Below, piece after piece: positions 43,006 to 51,942 of a stretch of DNA of 64,000 nt; position 1 is the first letter of the stretch, and each line of letters opens with the position of its first letter. The translations under genes were made by a program, and so were the position numbers. This stretch comes from Micromonospora chersina (GTDB taxonomy: Bacteria; Actinomycetota; Actinomycetes; Mycobacteriales; Micromonosporaceae). The notes beneath the pieces were generated by a model. That model had not been told where the DNA came from and did not search any database. It saw only the letters and a list, made by a program, of their open reading frames with translations. The stretch lies in NCBI RefSeq assembly GCF_900091475.1, contig NZ_FMIB01000002.1, positions 1,178,001-1,242,000 of the forward strand, read 5' to 3'.

Positions 43006-46000
43006 TCAGGCGAAGACGTCCTGCTGGTAGCGCCCGTCGGACTCGAGCTGGTCGAGCCACTTCTCGGCGTCGTCGGCACTGCCACCGGTGTGGCTGCGGT
43101 AGATGCTGGCCAGCGCCTGGCGTACCGAGGGGGCCATCCGCCTGCCGTCACCACAGACGTAGATGTGGGCGCCGTTGTTGATCGCGTCCCAGATGCCGTC
43201 GCCGTCGGCGGTCATGGCGTCCTGCACGAACCGGTACGGGTGATCCGGCACGGTGGAGAACGCCAGGTGAACCTCGGCGATGCCGGCCTGCTGCCACGCC
43301 TGCATCTCCTCGCGGTAGAACCAGTCGTGCTCGGGGTGCCGGCAGCCGTAGAACACCTTTGACAGGCCGACCTCGGCACCGCTGGCCTGCTGGGCGCCGC
43401 GCTCCTCGAGGAAGCCGCGCAGCGGGGCGAACCCGGTGCCGGGACCGACGAGGATCATCGGCGTGGCCGGGTCGGTCGGCGGGTGGAACGGCGGGGACGG
43501 GACGCGTACGTAACCGAAGAACACGTCGCCGGGCCGCAGCCGGGCCAGGTACTGGGAGGCCAGCCCCCGGTACTCCCCGTCTCCGGACAGTGCCGGTCCC
43601 TCCACCAGGCCGACGGTCAGTCGCGGCCGGCTCGGCTCGACCATGGGGGCTGAGGAGATGGAGTAGAAGCGCGGCCTGATCGGACCTGCCAGCTCCAGGA
43701 AAACGGCGAGCGGCAACTCGACGGCAGGGAAGCGCTCCAGCAGGGTGAGGACCGAGAGCCGCTTGGCGAGAATCTCGTCCTGGTAGCGCTGACGCGCCTC
43801 GTCGGTGTCGCCGATGTACGCCTGCAACTGCGCGGCGGTCCAGGGACACTGGGTGTGCTCGGCCAGCGCCCGAAGGTGGGTACGGGTGGCCACCTCCTGC
43901 AGTTCGACGAACTCCGTCAACAGCAGCTCCGCGGTCACGGGCAGGTCGATCGGCAGATGGGTGGGCTGGTTGCCGTCCTCGCGGCGCAGCCGGACCACCT
44001 GGTCGCGGGGCACCCGCAGCAGTCCCAGCGCCCGCGCCACCAACTCCGGGTCGTTCTTGCCGAAGACGGCAAGGTGATTGCCGGTGTCGTAGCTGACCCC
44101 GTCGGGCAACTCCACGCTGATCGACAGCGCCTGCGGGCGGGGCGCCTCGACGCTGAAGTCCCACAGGCCCGTCGGGTCGCCGACCAGCTCCTCGCTGGCC
44201 ACCACGGTGATCGGGTACGCCTTCTCGGAGACCACCGCCGGGCGCACCTGCGCCTCGGTGAGAACGTCCAGCTGCAGCCGCGGGCCGGCGGCGGCGCTGG
44301 TGTCCGCGCCGTACTGCGCGGCCAGCGCCGCCCACAGTGCGTCCATCCAGGTGGTCGCCATGCCGTCGAAGTCGCCGTTGGCGTCGACCTCGCCGCGCGG
44401 CACGATCGGCGTCGCTCCGGCCGCCAGCAGCGCCGCCTCCACCCGCTTGGGGAAGGCCTGGTAGGTGATCCAGTGGGTGTTGCCGTTGCCCAGCACCGCG
44501 AACCGCACCTGCGACATCGATCCGGCCGTCAGTCCGCCGGCGGCGGCGAGGGTGTCGAAGCGCTGGGCGTTATCGGGTGCCTTGCCGTTGTAGCTCGGCG
44601 TGACCACGACCAGAATCCCGTCGCGGGGCGGGTTGTCGGCCAGCTCGTCCAGCGTGAGCACAGTGGTGTCGAAGCCGGACTGCTCGGCTCGGCCGGCCAG
44701 CTGGCGCGCGAGATCCTCCGACGCGCCCAGGTTCGAGCCGTACGCGACGCGTAGCGTGACGCCGACGGCGTCGACCGCAACCGCTGGCGCCTGCGGCGCC
44801 TGCGCCGCTCGTACCTCGGTGCCGAATCGCTCGTACGGCTGGCGGGGGCGCACCCGCACCAGGAAGTTGTCCGGCTTGCGGGTGAGCGTCTCCTTGACCT
44901 TGATCTGGTAGTCGTTGGGGTCGGTGATCGCGAAGTTCTGCAGGACGAGGGCTAGCGCGAGCCGGGCCTCGGTGAGGGCGAACTGCCGGCCGATGCAGGC
45001 CCGCTCGCCGTTGCCGAACGGCTTGTAGGCATGTGGATGATGCTGGTAGATGTTCTCCGGCAGCCAGCGGTCGATGTCGAACTCGGTCGGCCGGTCCCAG
45101 GCGTTGGGGTGCTTGTGCAGCGCGGGAATCAGGACCATGACCTGCTGGTCCTTCGGCAGCGCGTATCTGCCGCCGATCACGGTGTCCTCGTACGGCGCCA
45201 AGGCGATCGCGGGGATGGGCCCCCACAGGCGCAGGGTCTCGTCCAGGATCCGCGGGATGACGTTCAGCTTCATGGTCGTCTCGTACGTCGGCACGGTGTC
45301 GCCCGGCAGCAGCCGGTCGACCTCGGCGTACGCCTGCGCGAGCACGTGCGGGTTGCGCAGCAGCTGGTAAAGGGCGTAGGAGAGCAGGCCGCTGGTGGTC
45401 TCGTGCCCGGCGATGAGGAACGTCACCACGTTGTTGCGGATGTTCTCGTCGGACAGCGGCTCGCCGGTCTCCGGGTCGACCGCGTTGAGCATGAGGCTGA
45501 GCAGATCGCGTCGGTCATCGCCACCACCCGCGCGGCGCTCGCGGATGACCTCCTCGACGAGGGAGTGCATGACCCGCACGTTCTCCTCGAATGTCCGGAT
45601 CTGCCGGCGCCGCATCGCGGTGACGAAGGGCGGCTGCTTCAGCCGACCCATGGCCTCGTGCAGTGAGTCGGCCAGCGCCTGCAGGAACGGGTGCACCTCT
45701 TCGGTGCCGAAGGAGTCGAAGCGGTAGTCGAAACCGGTGAGCCCGATCGTGTCGAGGGTCAGGCGGGTCATGTCGGCGACGACGTCGAGGTCCCTGCCCT
45801 CGTTGCGCCGCCACTTGCTGACCAGGGCCTCGGCGACCTCGAGCATCTCAGGGAAGTAGGACTTCATCGACCGCTGACTGAAGGCGGGCATGAGGATCCG
45901 GTGGGCCTTGCCCCAGTTCGGTTCGTCCCCCCTGGCGGTGAACAGGCCGTCGCCGGCGATTGCGCGCACGTCACTGTGCGGTTTGTCGATCGGCTTGTAG

Positions 46001-46212
46001 AAGCGGGACTCGTCGCACACCTCCGCCACCAGGTCCGGGTCCCAGACGAGGACGATCTCGCGGTTGGGCAGGGCGAGCCGGTAGATGCCCTCGGGGAACC
46101 GACCGGTCAGCTCCTCGAAGTACGCAGCCGGTCCATCGGATGGGATCTGCAGCGCGTTGCCGACGATCGGAACCCCGCGCGGGGCCGGGATGGTCTTGAG
46201 ACTGCTCGACAC
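43006..46212 (-). CDS. Self-sufficient cytochrome P450/P450 reductase (CYP102 type)
   Basis: 1068 residues, the size of CYP102 enzymes. P450 part to about residue 470: DGLFTARGDEPNWGKAHRIL, I-helix AGHETTSG (Glu271), ETLRLW (ExxR) and the haem-binding FGNGERACIGRQF with Cys406. Reductase part: FMN-binding flavodoxin-like domain from about 505 (RVAYGSNLGASEDLARQL). The FAD-binding RFYSISSAP and NADPH-binding MILVGPGTGFAPLRGFLEER follow. CYP102 enzymes hydroxylate fatty acids near the omega end and act on other hydrophobic acids, with no partner protein. GTG at 46210-46212 has GGAG 6 nt upstream. Divergent TetR gene and paired palindromes suggest ligand-induced expression. Confidence 0.95.
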   Translation of the reverse strand: MSSSLKTIPAPRGVPIVGNALQIPSDGPAAYFEELTGRFPEGIYRLALPNREIVLVWDPDLVAEVCDESRFYKPIDKPHSDVRAIAGDGLFTARGDEPNWGKAHRILMPAFSQRSMKSYFPEMLEVAEALVSKWRRNEGRDLDVVADMTRLTLDTIGLTGFDYRFDSFGTEEVHPFLQALADSLHEAMGRLKQPPFVTAMRRRQIRTFEENVRVMHSLVEEVIRERRAGGGDDRRDLLSLMLNAVDPETGEPLSDENIRNNVVTFLIAGHETTSGLLSYALYQLLRNPHVLAQAYAEVDRLLPGDTVPTYETTMKLNVIPRILDETLRLWGPIPAIALAPYEDTVIGGRYALPKDQQVMVLIPALHKHPNAWDRPTEFDIDRWLPENIYQHHPHAYKPFGNGERACIGRQFALTEARLALALVLQNFAITDPNDYQIKVKETLTRKPDNFLVRVRPRQPYERFGTEVRAAQAPQAPAVAVDAVGVTLRVAYGSNLGASEDLARQLAGRAEQSGFDTTVLTLDELADNPPRDGILVVVTPSYNGKAPDNAQRFDTLAAAGGLTAGSMSQVRFAVLGNGNTHWITYQAFPKRVEAALLAAGATPIVPRGEVDANGDFDGMATTWMDALWAALAAQYGADTSAAAGPRLQLDVLTEAQVRPAVVSEKAYPITVVASEELVGDPTGLWDFSVEAPRPQALSISVELPDGVSYDTGNHLAVFGKNDPELVARALGLLRVPRDQVVRLRREDGNQPTHLPIDLPVTAELLLTEFVELQEVATRTHLRALAEHTQCPWTAAQLQAYIGDTDEARQRYQDEILAKRLSVLTLLERFPAVELPLAVFLELAGPIRPRFYSISSAPMVEPSRPRLTVGLVEGPALSGDGEYRGLASQYLARLRPGDVFFGYVRVPSPPFHPPTDPATPMILVGPGTGFAPLRGFLEERGAQQASGAEVGLSKVFYGCRHPEHDWFYREEMQAWQQAGIAEVHLAFSTVPDHPYRFVQDAMTADGDGIWDAINNGAHIYVCGDGRRMAPSVRQALASIYRSHTGGSADDAEKWLDQLESDGRYQQDVFA

Positions 46213-46274
46213 GTGGACTCCATTCCTTGAGGCTGCCGGCGATGGCCGGCCGACGAACACGGGCTCCGGATGCC

Positions 46275-46317
46275 AGCCATACACCGTATGGCTACTGCTA
46301 CCATACGGTGTATGGCT
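46275..46317. promoter_or_regulatory. Double palindromic operator CCATAC-N3-GTATGG between P450 and TetR
   Basis: Two perfect palindromes, CCATAC-ACC-GTATGG (46277-46291) and CCATAC-GGT-GTATGG (46301-46315), are themselves mirror images. Together they give 17-bp perfect inverted arms (46275-46291 and 46301-46317) around a 9-nt spacer. The right site contains the TetR start codon (46312) and overlaps a TACCAT -10 (46299-46304). Confidence 0.85.
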
Positions 46318-46953
46318 ACGACTGGACAGGCCTCAGGCGGCCGAGGAGACGGACGTCTCACGGAGAGAGGGATCTACACCGCGGCGCTGCGGCTCATCGA
46401 CGCCGACGGCGTCGGCGCGCTGAGCATGCGGAAGCTGGCCGGGGTGCTGGGTGTGAACCCGATGTCGCTGTACCACCACGTGCCGAACAAGGCCGCGCTG
46501 CTGCGGGGCGTCAAGAACCTCGTCGCGGCGCAGTTCCGGCCGCGGGTCGACGGCGGGAGCTGGCAGGAACAGCTGCACCGGTTCGCGGCGGACTTCCGGG
46601 CGCTCGCGCACCGGCACCCGAACCTGATCGTCCACAGCCTGGCCAGCCCCGACTTCATCGAGCCGGAAGATCCGTTCTGGACAGGGCTGACCGGCCTCCT
46701 CCACAACGCGGGCCTTCCGGTCGCGGAGGTGGCCCGCGTCGGGGCGGTCCTCACCAGCCTCTTCTCGGGTTTCCTCCTCGCGGAGGCCAACGGAACCCTC
46801 GGGCGTCTCGCCACCCTGCAACCCGCACCGACCCAGGCCACGGCAGCCACCAGATCGGGCGCGGACGCAGATGGCGACGCCAGATTCGAGTTCGCGATCC
46901 AGACCCTCATCGCGGGTCTCGAGGCTCACCTCGGACCCGCGACCTCCCGCTGA
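46312..46953 (+). CDS. TetR family repressor of the CYP102-type gene
   Basis: 213 residues. Helix-turn-helix GIYTAALRLIDADGVGALSMRKLAGVLGVNPMSLYHHVPNKAALL belongs to the TetR subgroup with a TetR_C-type ligand domain (HRFAADFRALAHRHPNLIVHSLAS, then a tail FEFAIQTLIAGLEAHL). The ATG at 46312 lies inside the operator and 7 nt after a TACCAT hexamer, with no ribosome binding site, so leaderless and autorepressed. By position it controls the divergent P450 and, through it, the alcohol dehydrogenase. Confidence 0.88.
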   Translation: MATTGQASGGRGDGRLTERGIYTAALRLIDADGVGALSMRKLAGVLGVNPMSLYHHVPNKAALLRGVKNLVAAQFRPRVDGGSWQEQLHRFAADFRALAHRHPNLIVHSLASPDFIEPEDPFWTGLTGLLHNAGLPVAEVARVGAVLTSLFSGFLLAEANGTLGRLATLQPAPTQATAATRSGADADGDARFEFAIQTLIAGLEAHLGPATSR

Positions 46954-47165
46954 GCTCAGCGACTTCGCCACGTCCTCCACGCTGCCGGCCACGGCGCCTG
47001 CAGCCGACCGAATGGCGCCTTCCAGGGACAAGCGCGCCAGCCGGGAACAGGCACGTTTATCGCCTTCCGCCACGGATACTCCGCCTCGTGTTCAGTGACC
47101 GGAGTTGTGGGATTGCCACAGCAGGGCGCGCTGCGTGGGCCCGCCACGAACGGGACTGATCACGG

Positions 47166-48341
47166 ATGGGTGAGCCGCGTCGCGAGCAGTTGGCACGGGA
47201 GGAGCTCAGCTGGCACCGGGCGACCATTCTCGAGCTGTTCTTCGACCTCGTCTTCGTTTTCGCGCTCAACCGGATCAGCCTGCGGCTGTCGGCGGACTTC
47301 CACTCCGGCGGGCTGGGATTCACCCAGGCCGCCGAGACCCTCCTGCTGGCACTGGGACTCTGGTTCATGTGGCAGACGACCGCCGCCCTGACCAGTCGGG
47401 TACACCCGGATTCGTGGCCCGGTCAGTTCATCGTCTTCTCCTCGATGGCCGGTGCCACGGTCATGGCGGTTTCGGTGCCGCAGGGTTTCGAGGGGCGGGC
47501 TCTGGTCTTCGCCGGCGCCTGGGTCTCGGTCCGCCTCAGCCGCGTGCTGCTCTACCTCCTGGTACCGCGATTGCACACCGGCGGGTCGTCCCTACCCGGG
47601 CTGCTGTCACTGGCCGGGAGCAGTGCTCCGTGGATCGCGGGGGCGTTGGTGCACGACCCGCTCCTGCGAGGTGGGCTCTGGGCTCTCGCGCTCGCCATCG
47701 AGTTTCCCGGGTTCGTGGTCGGCTTCCGCCGCTGGGCCGGCATCCAGGTGGCGGGCGAGCACCTCGCCGAGCGGCTGCAGCAGATATTCCTGATCAGCCT
47801 GGGTGAGGCTGTGTTCGTGTCCGGCCGGGCGTTTTCCGACAGCGACCTCACGCTCCCCCACGGGGTGGGGTTCGCGCTCGCCTTCGTCGGCATCGTGCAG
47901 TTGTGGCGCATCTACTTCTACCGGGCCGGCCTGGTCCTGCCGCAGGCCATCACGGCCGCCCGGGATCCGGCCCGGCAGTCGGTGGGGGCCGCCCTCAGCC
48001 ATCTGGTCCTGATCTCCGGGGTGGTCCTCAGCGGGGTGGGCTTCGAGCTGTACATCAGCGAACCCACCGGCCGGCCGGAACCGAACTGGCTGATCGCCAT
48101 CCTCGGCGGCCCCGCGCTCTTCATCTTGGGGCGGGCCCCCTTCGAACTACAGGTGTTCGGCCGCATCTCGCTGTCCCGGCCACTCGGGCTGCTGGTCCTC
48201 GGCCTGGTGGTCCCCGCCGGGTGGCTCGCTCCCCCGGTGGTCGCCGGTGCAGCCGCCACCGCCGTGCTCGTCGGGATCGCGGTCGTGGACGCATGGCACG
48301 CCCGCCACCGGCGACCGGCGCCGCCCACCCCGCTGATGTGA
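47166..48341 (+). CDS. LtrA family membrane protein (LtrA-4)
   Basis: 391 residues. The signature reads ILELFFDLVFVFALNRI from about residue 21 and the mid motif is ERLQQIFLISLGEAVFVSG, with the glutamate kept. It ends RPAPPTPLM. Around ten transmembrane helices. It is one of the divergent copies, alone between the P450 cluster and the meta-cleavage pathway, and converges with the aldolase gene. No ribosome binding site is obvious. Confidence 0.9.
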   Translation: MGEPRREQLAREELSWHRATILELFFDLVFVFALNRISLRLSADFHSGGLGFTQAAETLLLALGLWFMWQTTAALTSRVHPDSWPGQFIVFSSMAGATVMAVSVPQGFEGRALVFAGAWVSVRLSRVLLYLLVPRLHTGGSSLPGLLSLAGSSAPWIAGALVHDPLLRGGLWALALAIEFPGFVVGFRRWAGIQVAGEHLAERLQQIFLISLGEAVFVSGRAFSDSDLTLPHGVGFALAFVGIVQLWRIYFYRAGLVLPQAITAARDPARQSVGAALSHLVLISGVVLSGVGFELYISEPTGRPEPNWLIAILGGPALFILGRAPFELQVFGRISLSRPLGLLVLGLVVPAGWLAPPVVAGAAATAVLVGIAVVDAWHARHRRPAPPTPLM

Positions 48342-48356
48342 CGCTCCGACGACGCC

Positions 48357-48377
48357 CGCAGCATCGGGGATGGTGCG
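48357..48377. terminator. Stem-loop between LtrA-4 and the aldolase gene
   Basis: CGCA-G-CATC (48357-48365) faces GATG-G-TGCG (48369-48377) with a 3-nt loop; one G-G mismatch. It stands 16 nt after the LtrA-4 stop and 34 nt from the aldolase stop (convergent genes). Confidence 0.45.
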
Positions 48378-48410
48378 GCGCAATCGGTTGCACGCCAGCA
48401 CGAAAGAGAG

Positions 48411-49433
48411 TCAGCTCCCGCCAAGGTCGAGGGCGATGTCCAGGATCATGTCCTCCTGCCCGCCGATGAGCCTGCGCCGGCCGACTTCCAGCAGGATGTC
48501 GCGGGCGTCGAGGCCGTGCTGGCGCGCGGCGGCTTCGGCGTGGCGCAGGAAGCTGGAGTACACACCGGCGTAGCCGAGGGTGAGGGTCTCCCGGTCGACG
48601 CGGACGGGTCGGTCCTGTAGCGGACGGACGAGGTCGTCGGCGGCGTCCTGAAGGGCGAACAGGTCGCAGCCGTGCTGCCAGCCCTGCACCGTGGCCACGG
48701 CGATGAACGGTTCGATGGGACAGTTGCCAGCGCCGGCGCCGTGGCCGGCAAGGGAGGCATCGACCCGGGCGGCGCCCTCCTCCACGGCCACGACGCTGTT
48801 GGCCACCGAGAGGGACAGGTTCTCGTGGGCGTGGATGCCGATCTCGGTGCCGGGGTCGAGGACGTCCCGGTAGGCCCGCACCCGGTCGCGGACGCCGTCC
48901 ATGGTGAGCCGCCCACCGGAGTCGGTGACATAGACGCAGTGGGCGCCGTAGGACTCCATGAGCTTGGCCTGGGCGGCGAGTTCCTTCGGCTCGGCGAGGT
49001 GGCTCATCATGAGGAAGCCGGAAACATCCATGCCCAGCTCGCTGGCGGTGGCGATGTGCTGCGCGGCGATGTCCGCCTCGGTGCAGTGGGTTGCCACGCG
49101 GACCGACCGTACGCCCAGGGCGTGGGCTTGTCTGAGGTCGTGGATGGTGCCGATGCCGGGCAGCAGCAGGGTGGTGAGACGGGCGCGGGTGACCGCGGCT
49201 GCGGCGGCTTCGATCCACTGCCGGTCGGTGTGGCTGCCGGGGCCGTAGGTGAGGCTGCCGCCGGCGAGCCCGTCGCCGTGGGCGACCTCGATGCCGTCGA
49301 CGCCGGCCGCGTCGAGCGCGGCGACGATCCGGGCGACGTCGGCCGGGGTGATGCGGTGCCGGGTGGCGTGCATGCCGTCGCGGAGGGTGACGTCCTGGAT
49401 GAACAGGCGGCGGGCGGGTGCGGTGGCGGTCAT
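48411..49433 (-). CDS. dmpG: 4-hydroxy-2-oxovalerate aldolase
   Basis: 340 residues, the length of DmpG/BphI-type aldolases. [17 protein letters not shown] contains the catalytic arginine and the metal-binding aspartate. [16 protein letters not shown] has the HxH metal ligands, and [14 protein letters not shown] is the conserved loop before the helical domain that contacts the dehydrogenase. It splits 4-hydroxy-2-oxo acids into pyruvate and an aldehyde. The start overlaps the stop of the acylating dehydrogenase gene (ATGA); the two enzymes normally form a channelling complex. Confidence 0.95.
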   Translation of the reverse strand: MTATAPARRLFIQDVTLRDGMHATRHRITPADVARIVAALDAAGVDGIEVAHGDGLAGGSLTYGPGSHTDRQWIEAAAAAVTRARLTTLLLPGIGTIHDLRQAHALGVRSVRVATHCTEADIAAQHIATASELGMDVSGFLMMSHLAEPKELAAQAKLMESYGAHCVYVTDSGGRLTMDGVRDRVRAYRDVLDPGTEIGIHAHENLSLSVANSVVAVEEGAARVDASLAGHGAGAGNCPIEPFIAVATVQGWQHGCDLFALQDAADDLVRPLQDRPVRVDRETLTLGYAGVYSSFLRHAEAAARQHGLDARDILLEVGRRRLIGGQEDMILDIALDLGGS

Positions 49434-50368
49434 CGGAGGGCTCCCTGGGCTGCGGCGAGGCGTTCGGCGACCCGGAGTGCCGCGGAGGTCATGATGTCGA
49501 GGTTGCCGGCGTAGGCCGGGAGGTAGTGGGCCGCGCCCTGCACCTCCAACAGGACGCTCACCTTGGTGGTTACCGCCGTCGCGTCGTCGGGCAGCAGAGT
49601 GTGGACGGGTTCCTCCGGCGCCACCGGGGTGAACTGCACGGGCTGTTTGAGCCGGTAGCCGGGAACGTAGGCGGCGACATCGGTGACCATCTGCTCGATG
49701 CTGGCGCGAACGGCGTCGTGGTCGGCGGGGCCGATGAGGCACTGCACGGTGTCCCGCATGATCATCGGCGGCTCGGCGGGGTTGAGGACGATGATGGCCT
49801 TCCCGCGCCGGGCGCCGCCGACCTGTTCGATGGCGGCGGCCGTGGTCTCGGTGAACTCGTCGATGTTGGCGCGGGTGCCGGGACCGGCGGACCGGGAGGC
49901 GATGGACGCGACGATCTCGGCGTACGGCACGGGCGTCACGCGGGAGACGGCCGCGACGACGGGGATGGTGGCCTGTCCCCCGCAGGTGACCATGTTGACG
50001 TTGCCGGCGTCGAGGTGCGCGTCGAGGTTGACGGCCGGCACGACGTACGGCCCGATGGCGGCGGGGGTGAGGTCGACGAGCTTCTTGCCGTACGGGGCGA
50101 GGGCGGCGGCGTTGGCCTTGTGCGCCCCGGCGGAGGTGGCGTCGAAGACCACGGCGATGTCGGCGAAGTCGGGCATCGCGACAAGTCCGGCGACGCCGTC
50201 GGCGGTGGTCGGCACGCGGAGGCGCCGGGCGCGCGCGAGGCCGTCGGAGGCCGGGTCGATGCCGACCATCGCGGCCATCTCCAGCGTGTCCGACAGGCGC
50301 AGAATTTTGATCATGAGGTCGGTGCCGATGTTGCCGGATCCGATGACGGCGACCTTCGTACGCGACAT
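49430..50368 (-). CDS. dmpF: Acetaldehyde dehydrogenase (acylating)
   Basis: 312 residues. NAD-binding [14 protein letters not shown] at residues 10-23. The catalytic cysteine lies in [14 protein letters not shown] (Cys129), and [21 protein letters not shown] is a conserved family block. It converts the aldehyde from the aldolase to acyl-CoA with NAD and CoA. ATG at 50366-50368 with AGGCGG upstream. Middle gene of hydratase-dehydrogenase-aldolase; 16 nt separate it from the hydratase. Confidence 0.95.
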   Translation of the reverse strand: MSRTKVAVIGSGNIGTDLMIKILRLSDTLEMAAMVGIDPASDGLARARRLRVPTTADGVAGLVAMPDFADIAVVFDATSAGAHKANAAALAPYGKKLVDLTPAAIGPYVVPAVNLDAHLDAGNVNMVTCGGQATIPVVAAVSRVTPVPYAEIVASIASRSAGPGTRANIDEFTETTAAAIEQVGGARRGKAIIVLNPAEPPMIMRDTVQCLIGPADHDAVRASIEQMVTDVAAYVPGYRLKQPVQFTPVAPEEPVHTLLPDDATAVTTKVSVLLEVQGAAHYLPAYAGNLDIMTSAALRVAERLAAAQGALR

Positions 50369-50384
50369 GAGCTGCCGCCTTTCG

Positions 50385-51182
50385 TCAGGGGGTGGTGAAG
50401 GTGGTCTCGACGCTGCCGAGGCCGGTGAGGTGTGCGCGGACGTGCATGGCGTGGGTGACCGGGACCATCGGTCCGAGTGCGCCGGAGAGCACCACGTCAC
50501 CGGCGCGCAGCGGGTCGCCGTGGGCCAGGGCGGTCCGCGCGAGCCAGGCGAGGGCCTCCAGCGGGTCGCCGAGGCACGCCTCGCCGGTGCCGGCCGAGGC
50601 GGGCACACCGTCGACGGACATGGTCATCCGCACCGCCACCGGCTCGACGGCGCCGAGGGGAACACGGTCGGCGCCGAGGACGAACAGTCCGCTGGATCCG
50701 TTGTCGGCCACGGTGTCGGCGAAGCTGATGTCCCACCCGGCGATGCGGCTGTCCACGATCTCCAGGGCGGCCACCGCGTAGGCGACCCGCTTTCGCACCG
50801 TGACAGCGGTGACGCCCGCGTCGGTGACGTCGTCGGCGAGGACGAAGGCGACCTCGGCCTCGATGCGGGGTTGCAGCAGCCGGTCAAGGCTGATCGCCTC
50901 GGCCTGCGGGCAGGCCATGTCCTCGAAGAGCATGCCGAAGTCGGGCCGGTCGACCCCGAGTTGACGCTGCACGGCCGTGGAGGTGAGACCGACCTTGCGC
51001 CCGACCGCCCGCCCGCCGTCCCGGATCCGGGCCTCGGTCAACCGGTGCTGGACGGCGTAGGCGAGGGTCTCGTCGTCGGGGCCGATGAGGTCGCGTACCG
51101 GCGGGCACGGCGTGCGGGTCCACGCGGCGGTACGCAGCCTGCGGGAGGCGGCGGCGACAGGATCGGCGGTGCCGGTGGTCAC
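50385..51182 (-). CDS. 2-keto-4-pentenoate hydratase (MhpD/DmpE type)
   Basis: 265 residues. [31 protein letters not shown] and [16 protein letters not shown] carry the acidic metal site of the family. [32 protein letters not shown] and [15 protein letters not shown] complete the pattern. It adds water to 2-hydroxypentadienoate-type acids to give 4-hydroxy-2-oxo acids, the step before the aldolase. The GTG start at 51182 overlaps the TetR stop (GTGA), so it is in the same transcript as the regulator. Confidence 0.93.
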   Translation of the reverse strand: MTTGTADPVAAASRRLRTAAWTRTPCPPVRDLIGPDDETLAYAVQHRLTEARIRDGGRAVGRKVGLTSTAVQRQLGVDRPDFGMLFEDMACPQAEAISLDRLLQPRIEAEVAFVLADDVTDAGVTAVTVRKRVAYAVAALEIVDSRIAGWDISFADTVADNGSSGLFVLGADRVPLGAVEPVAVRMTMSVDGVPASAGTGEACLGDPLEALAWLARTALAHGDPLRAGDVVLSGALGPMVPVTHAMHVRAHLTGLGSVETTFTTP

Positions 51183-51823
51183 GGGGTCTCCGTGGCGGGA
51201 TCGCCGGCGGCCAGGCGGGCGAGGGCGTCGTGGAGGGCGCGGGCGTGCAGTTCGAACAGCGGCCTGAGGTCCACACTGTCGCCGCCGATCTCCTTGGCGA
51301 TGAGCAGCCCGTCGGCGCCGGCGATGGCGTAGGTGGTGACCAGGTCGATCGCGTCGCGGTCGGCGTCCGGGGCGAGCGTGGTGAGTACAGCGGCGAGCCG
51401 CGCGCGGGCGGTGTCCCGGACCTGCAGGAACATGCGCCGGGCGCTGGGCTCCTCGGGACGGCGCTCGAGGGTGAGCATGAGCCCCAGCCGGAGGAAGTCA
51501 GGCGAGTCCAGCAGGGTTTTGGCGACCTGACCCGCGAGCGCGGTGACGCGTTCCCGCGTCGGGTCGGTGTCGTCGCCGGGGAGGGTGAGCGCCTCGGCCC
51601 AGATGTCGAAGCTGCGCTCGATCACGGCGGCGAGGAGGTCGTCCTTGTTCTTGAAGTGCCAGTAGATCGAGCTGGCGGGCAGCCCGCACTTTTCGCTGAC
51701 CAGGGCGATGCTGGTGCCGTCGTAGCCCCGCACTCCGGCGACCTCGGCTGCGGCGTCGAGGATGCGCCGGCGTGACTCTTCGCCGTTGGCTCGGCGCTTG
51801 CGTTCCCCATGAGATTCCGTCAT
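51179..51823 (-). CDS. TetR family repressor of the meta-cleavage genes
   Basis: 214 residues. Helix-turn-helix SRRRILDAAAEVAGVRGYDGTSIALVSEKCGLPASSIYWHFKNKDDLLAAVIERSF. The C-terminal domain (LLDSPDFLRLGLMLTLERRPEEPSARRMFLQVRDTARAR) resembles TetR regulators of aromatic or steroid degradation. It is the first gene of the minus-strand half and lies 119 nt from the plus-strand half, so one spacer can control both. AAGGG sits about 5 nt before the ATG. Inducer is unknown, probably a pathway intermediate. Confidence 0.92.
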   Translation of the reverse strand: MTESHGERKRRANGEESRRRILDAAAEVAGVRGYDGTSIALVSEKCGLPASSIYWHFKNKDDLLAAVIERSFDIWAEALTLPGDDTDPTRERVTALAGQVAKTLLDSPDFLRLGLMLTLERRPEEPSARRMFLQVRDTARARLAAVLTTLAPDADRDAIDLVTTYAIAGADGLLIAKEIGGDSVDLRPLFELHARALHDALARLAAGDPATETP

Positions 51824-51853
51824 CGCGCCCTTCCCGGGTTTCCGGCTGATGTC

Positions 51854-51913
51854 TTGACGATGTCAACAGTGAAGCTTACCGTAGCGGCCACTACAACTGT
51901 AACGATCACTACA
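51854..51913. promoter_or_regulatory. Divergent regulatory spacer of the meta-cleavage cluster
   Basis: Contains TTGAC-GAT-GTCAA (51854-51866), an inverted repeat, and two CACTACA direct repeats starting at 51889 and 51907, exactly 18 bp apart. The spacer is unusually AT-rich for this window. These are candidate TetR sites; which one is used cannot be told. Confidence 0.5.
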
Positions 51914-51942
51914 TTAACGGCACAGCGGCTGCGGGAGGTCAA

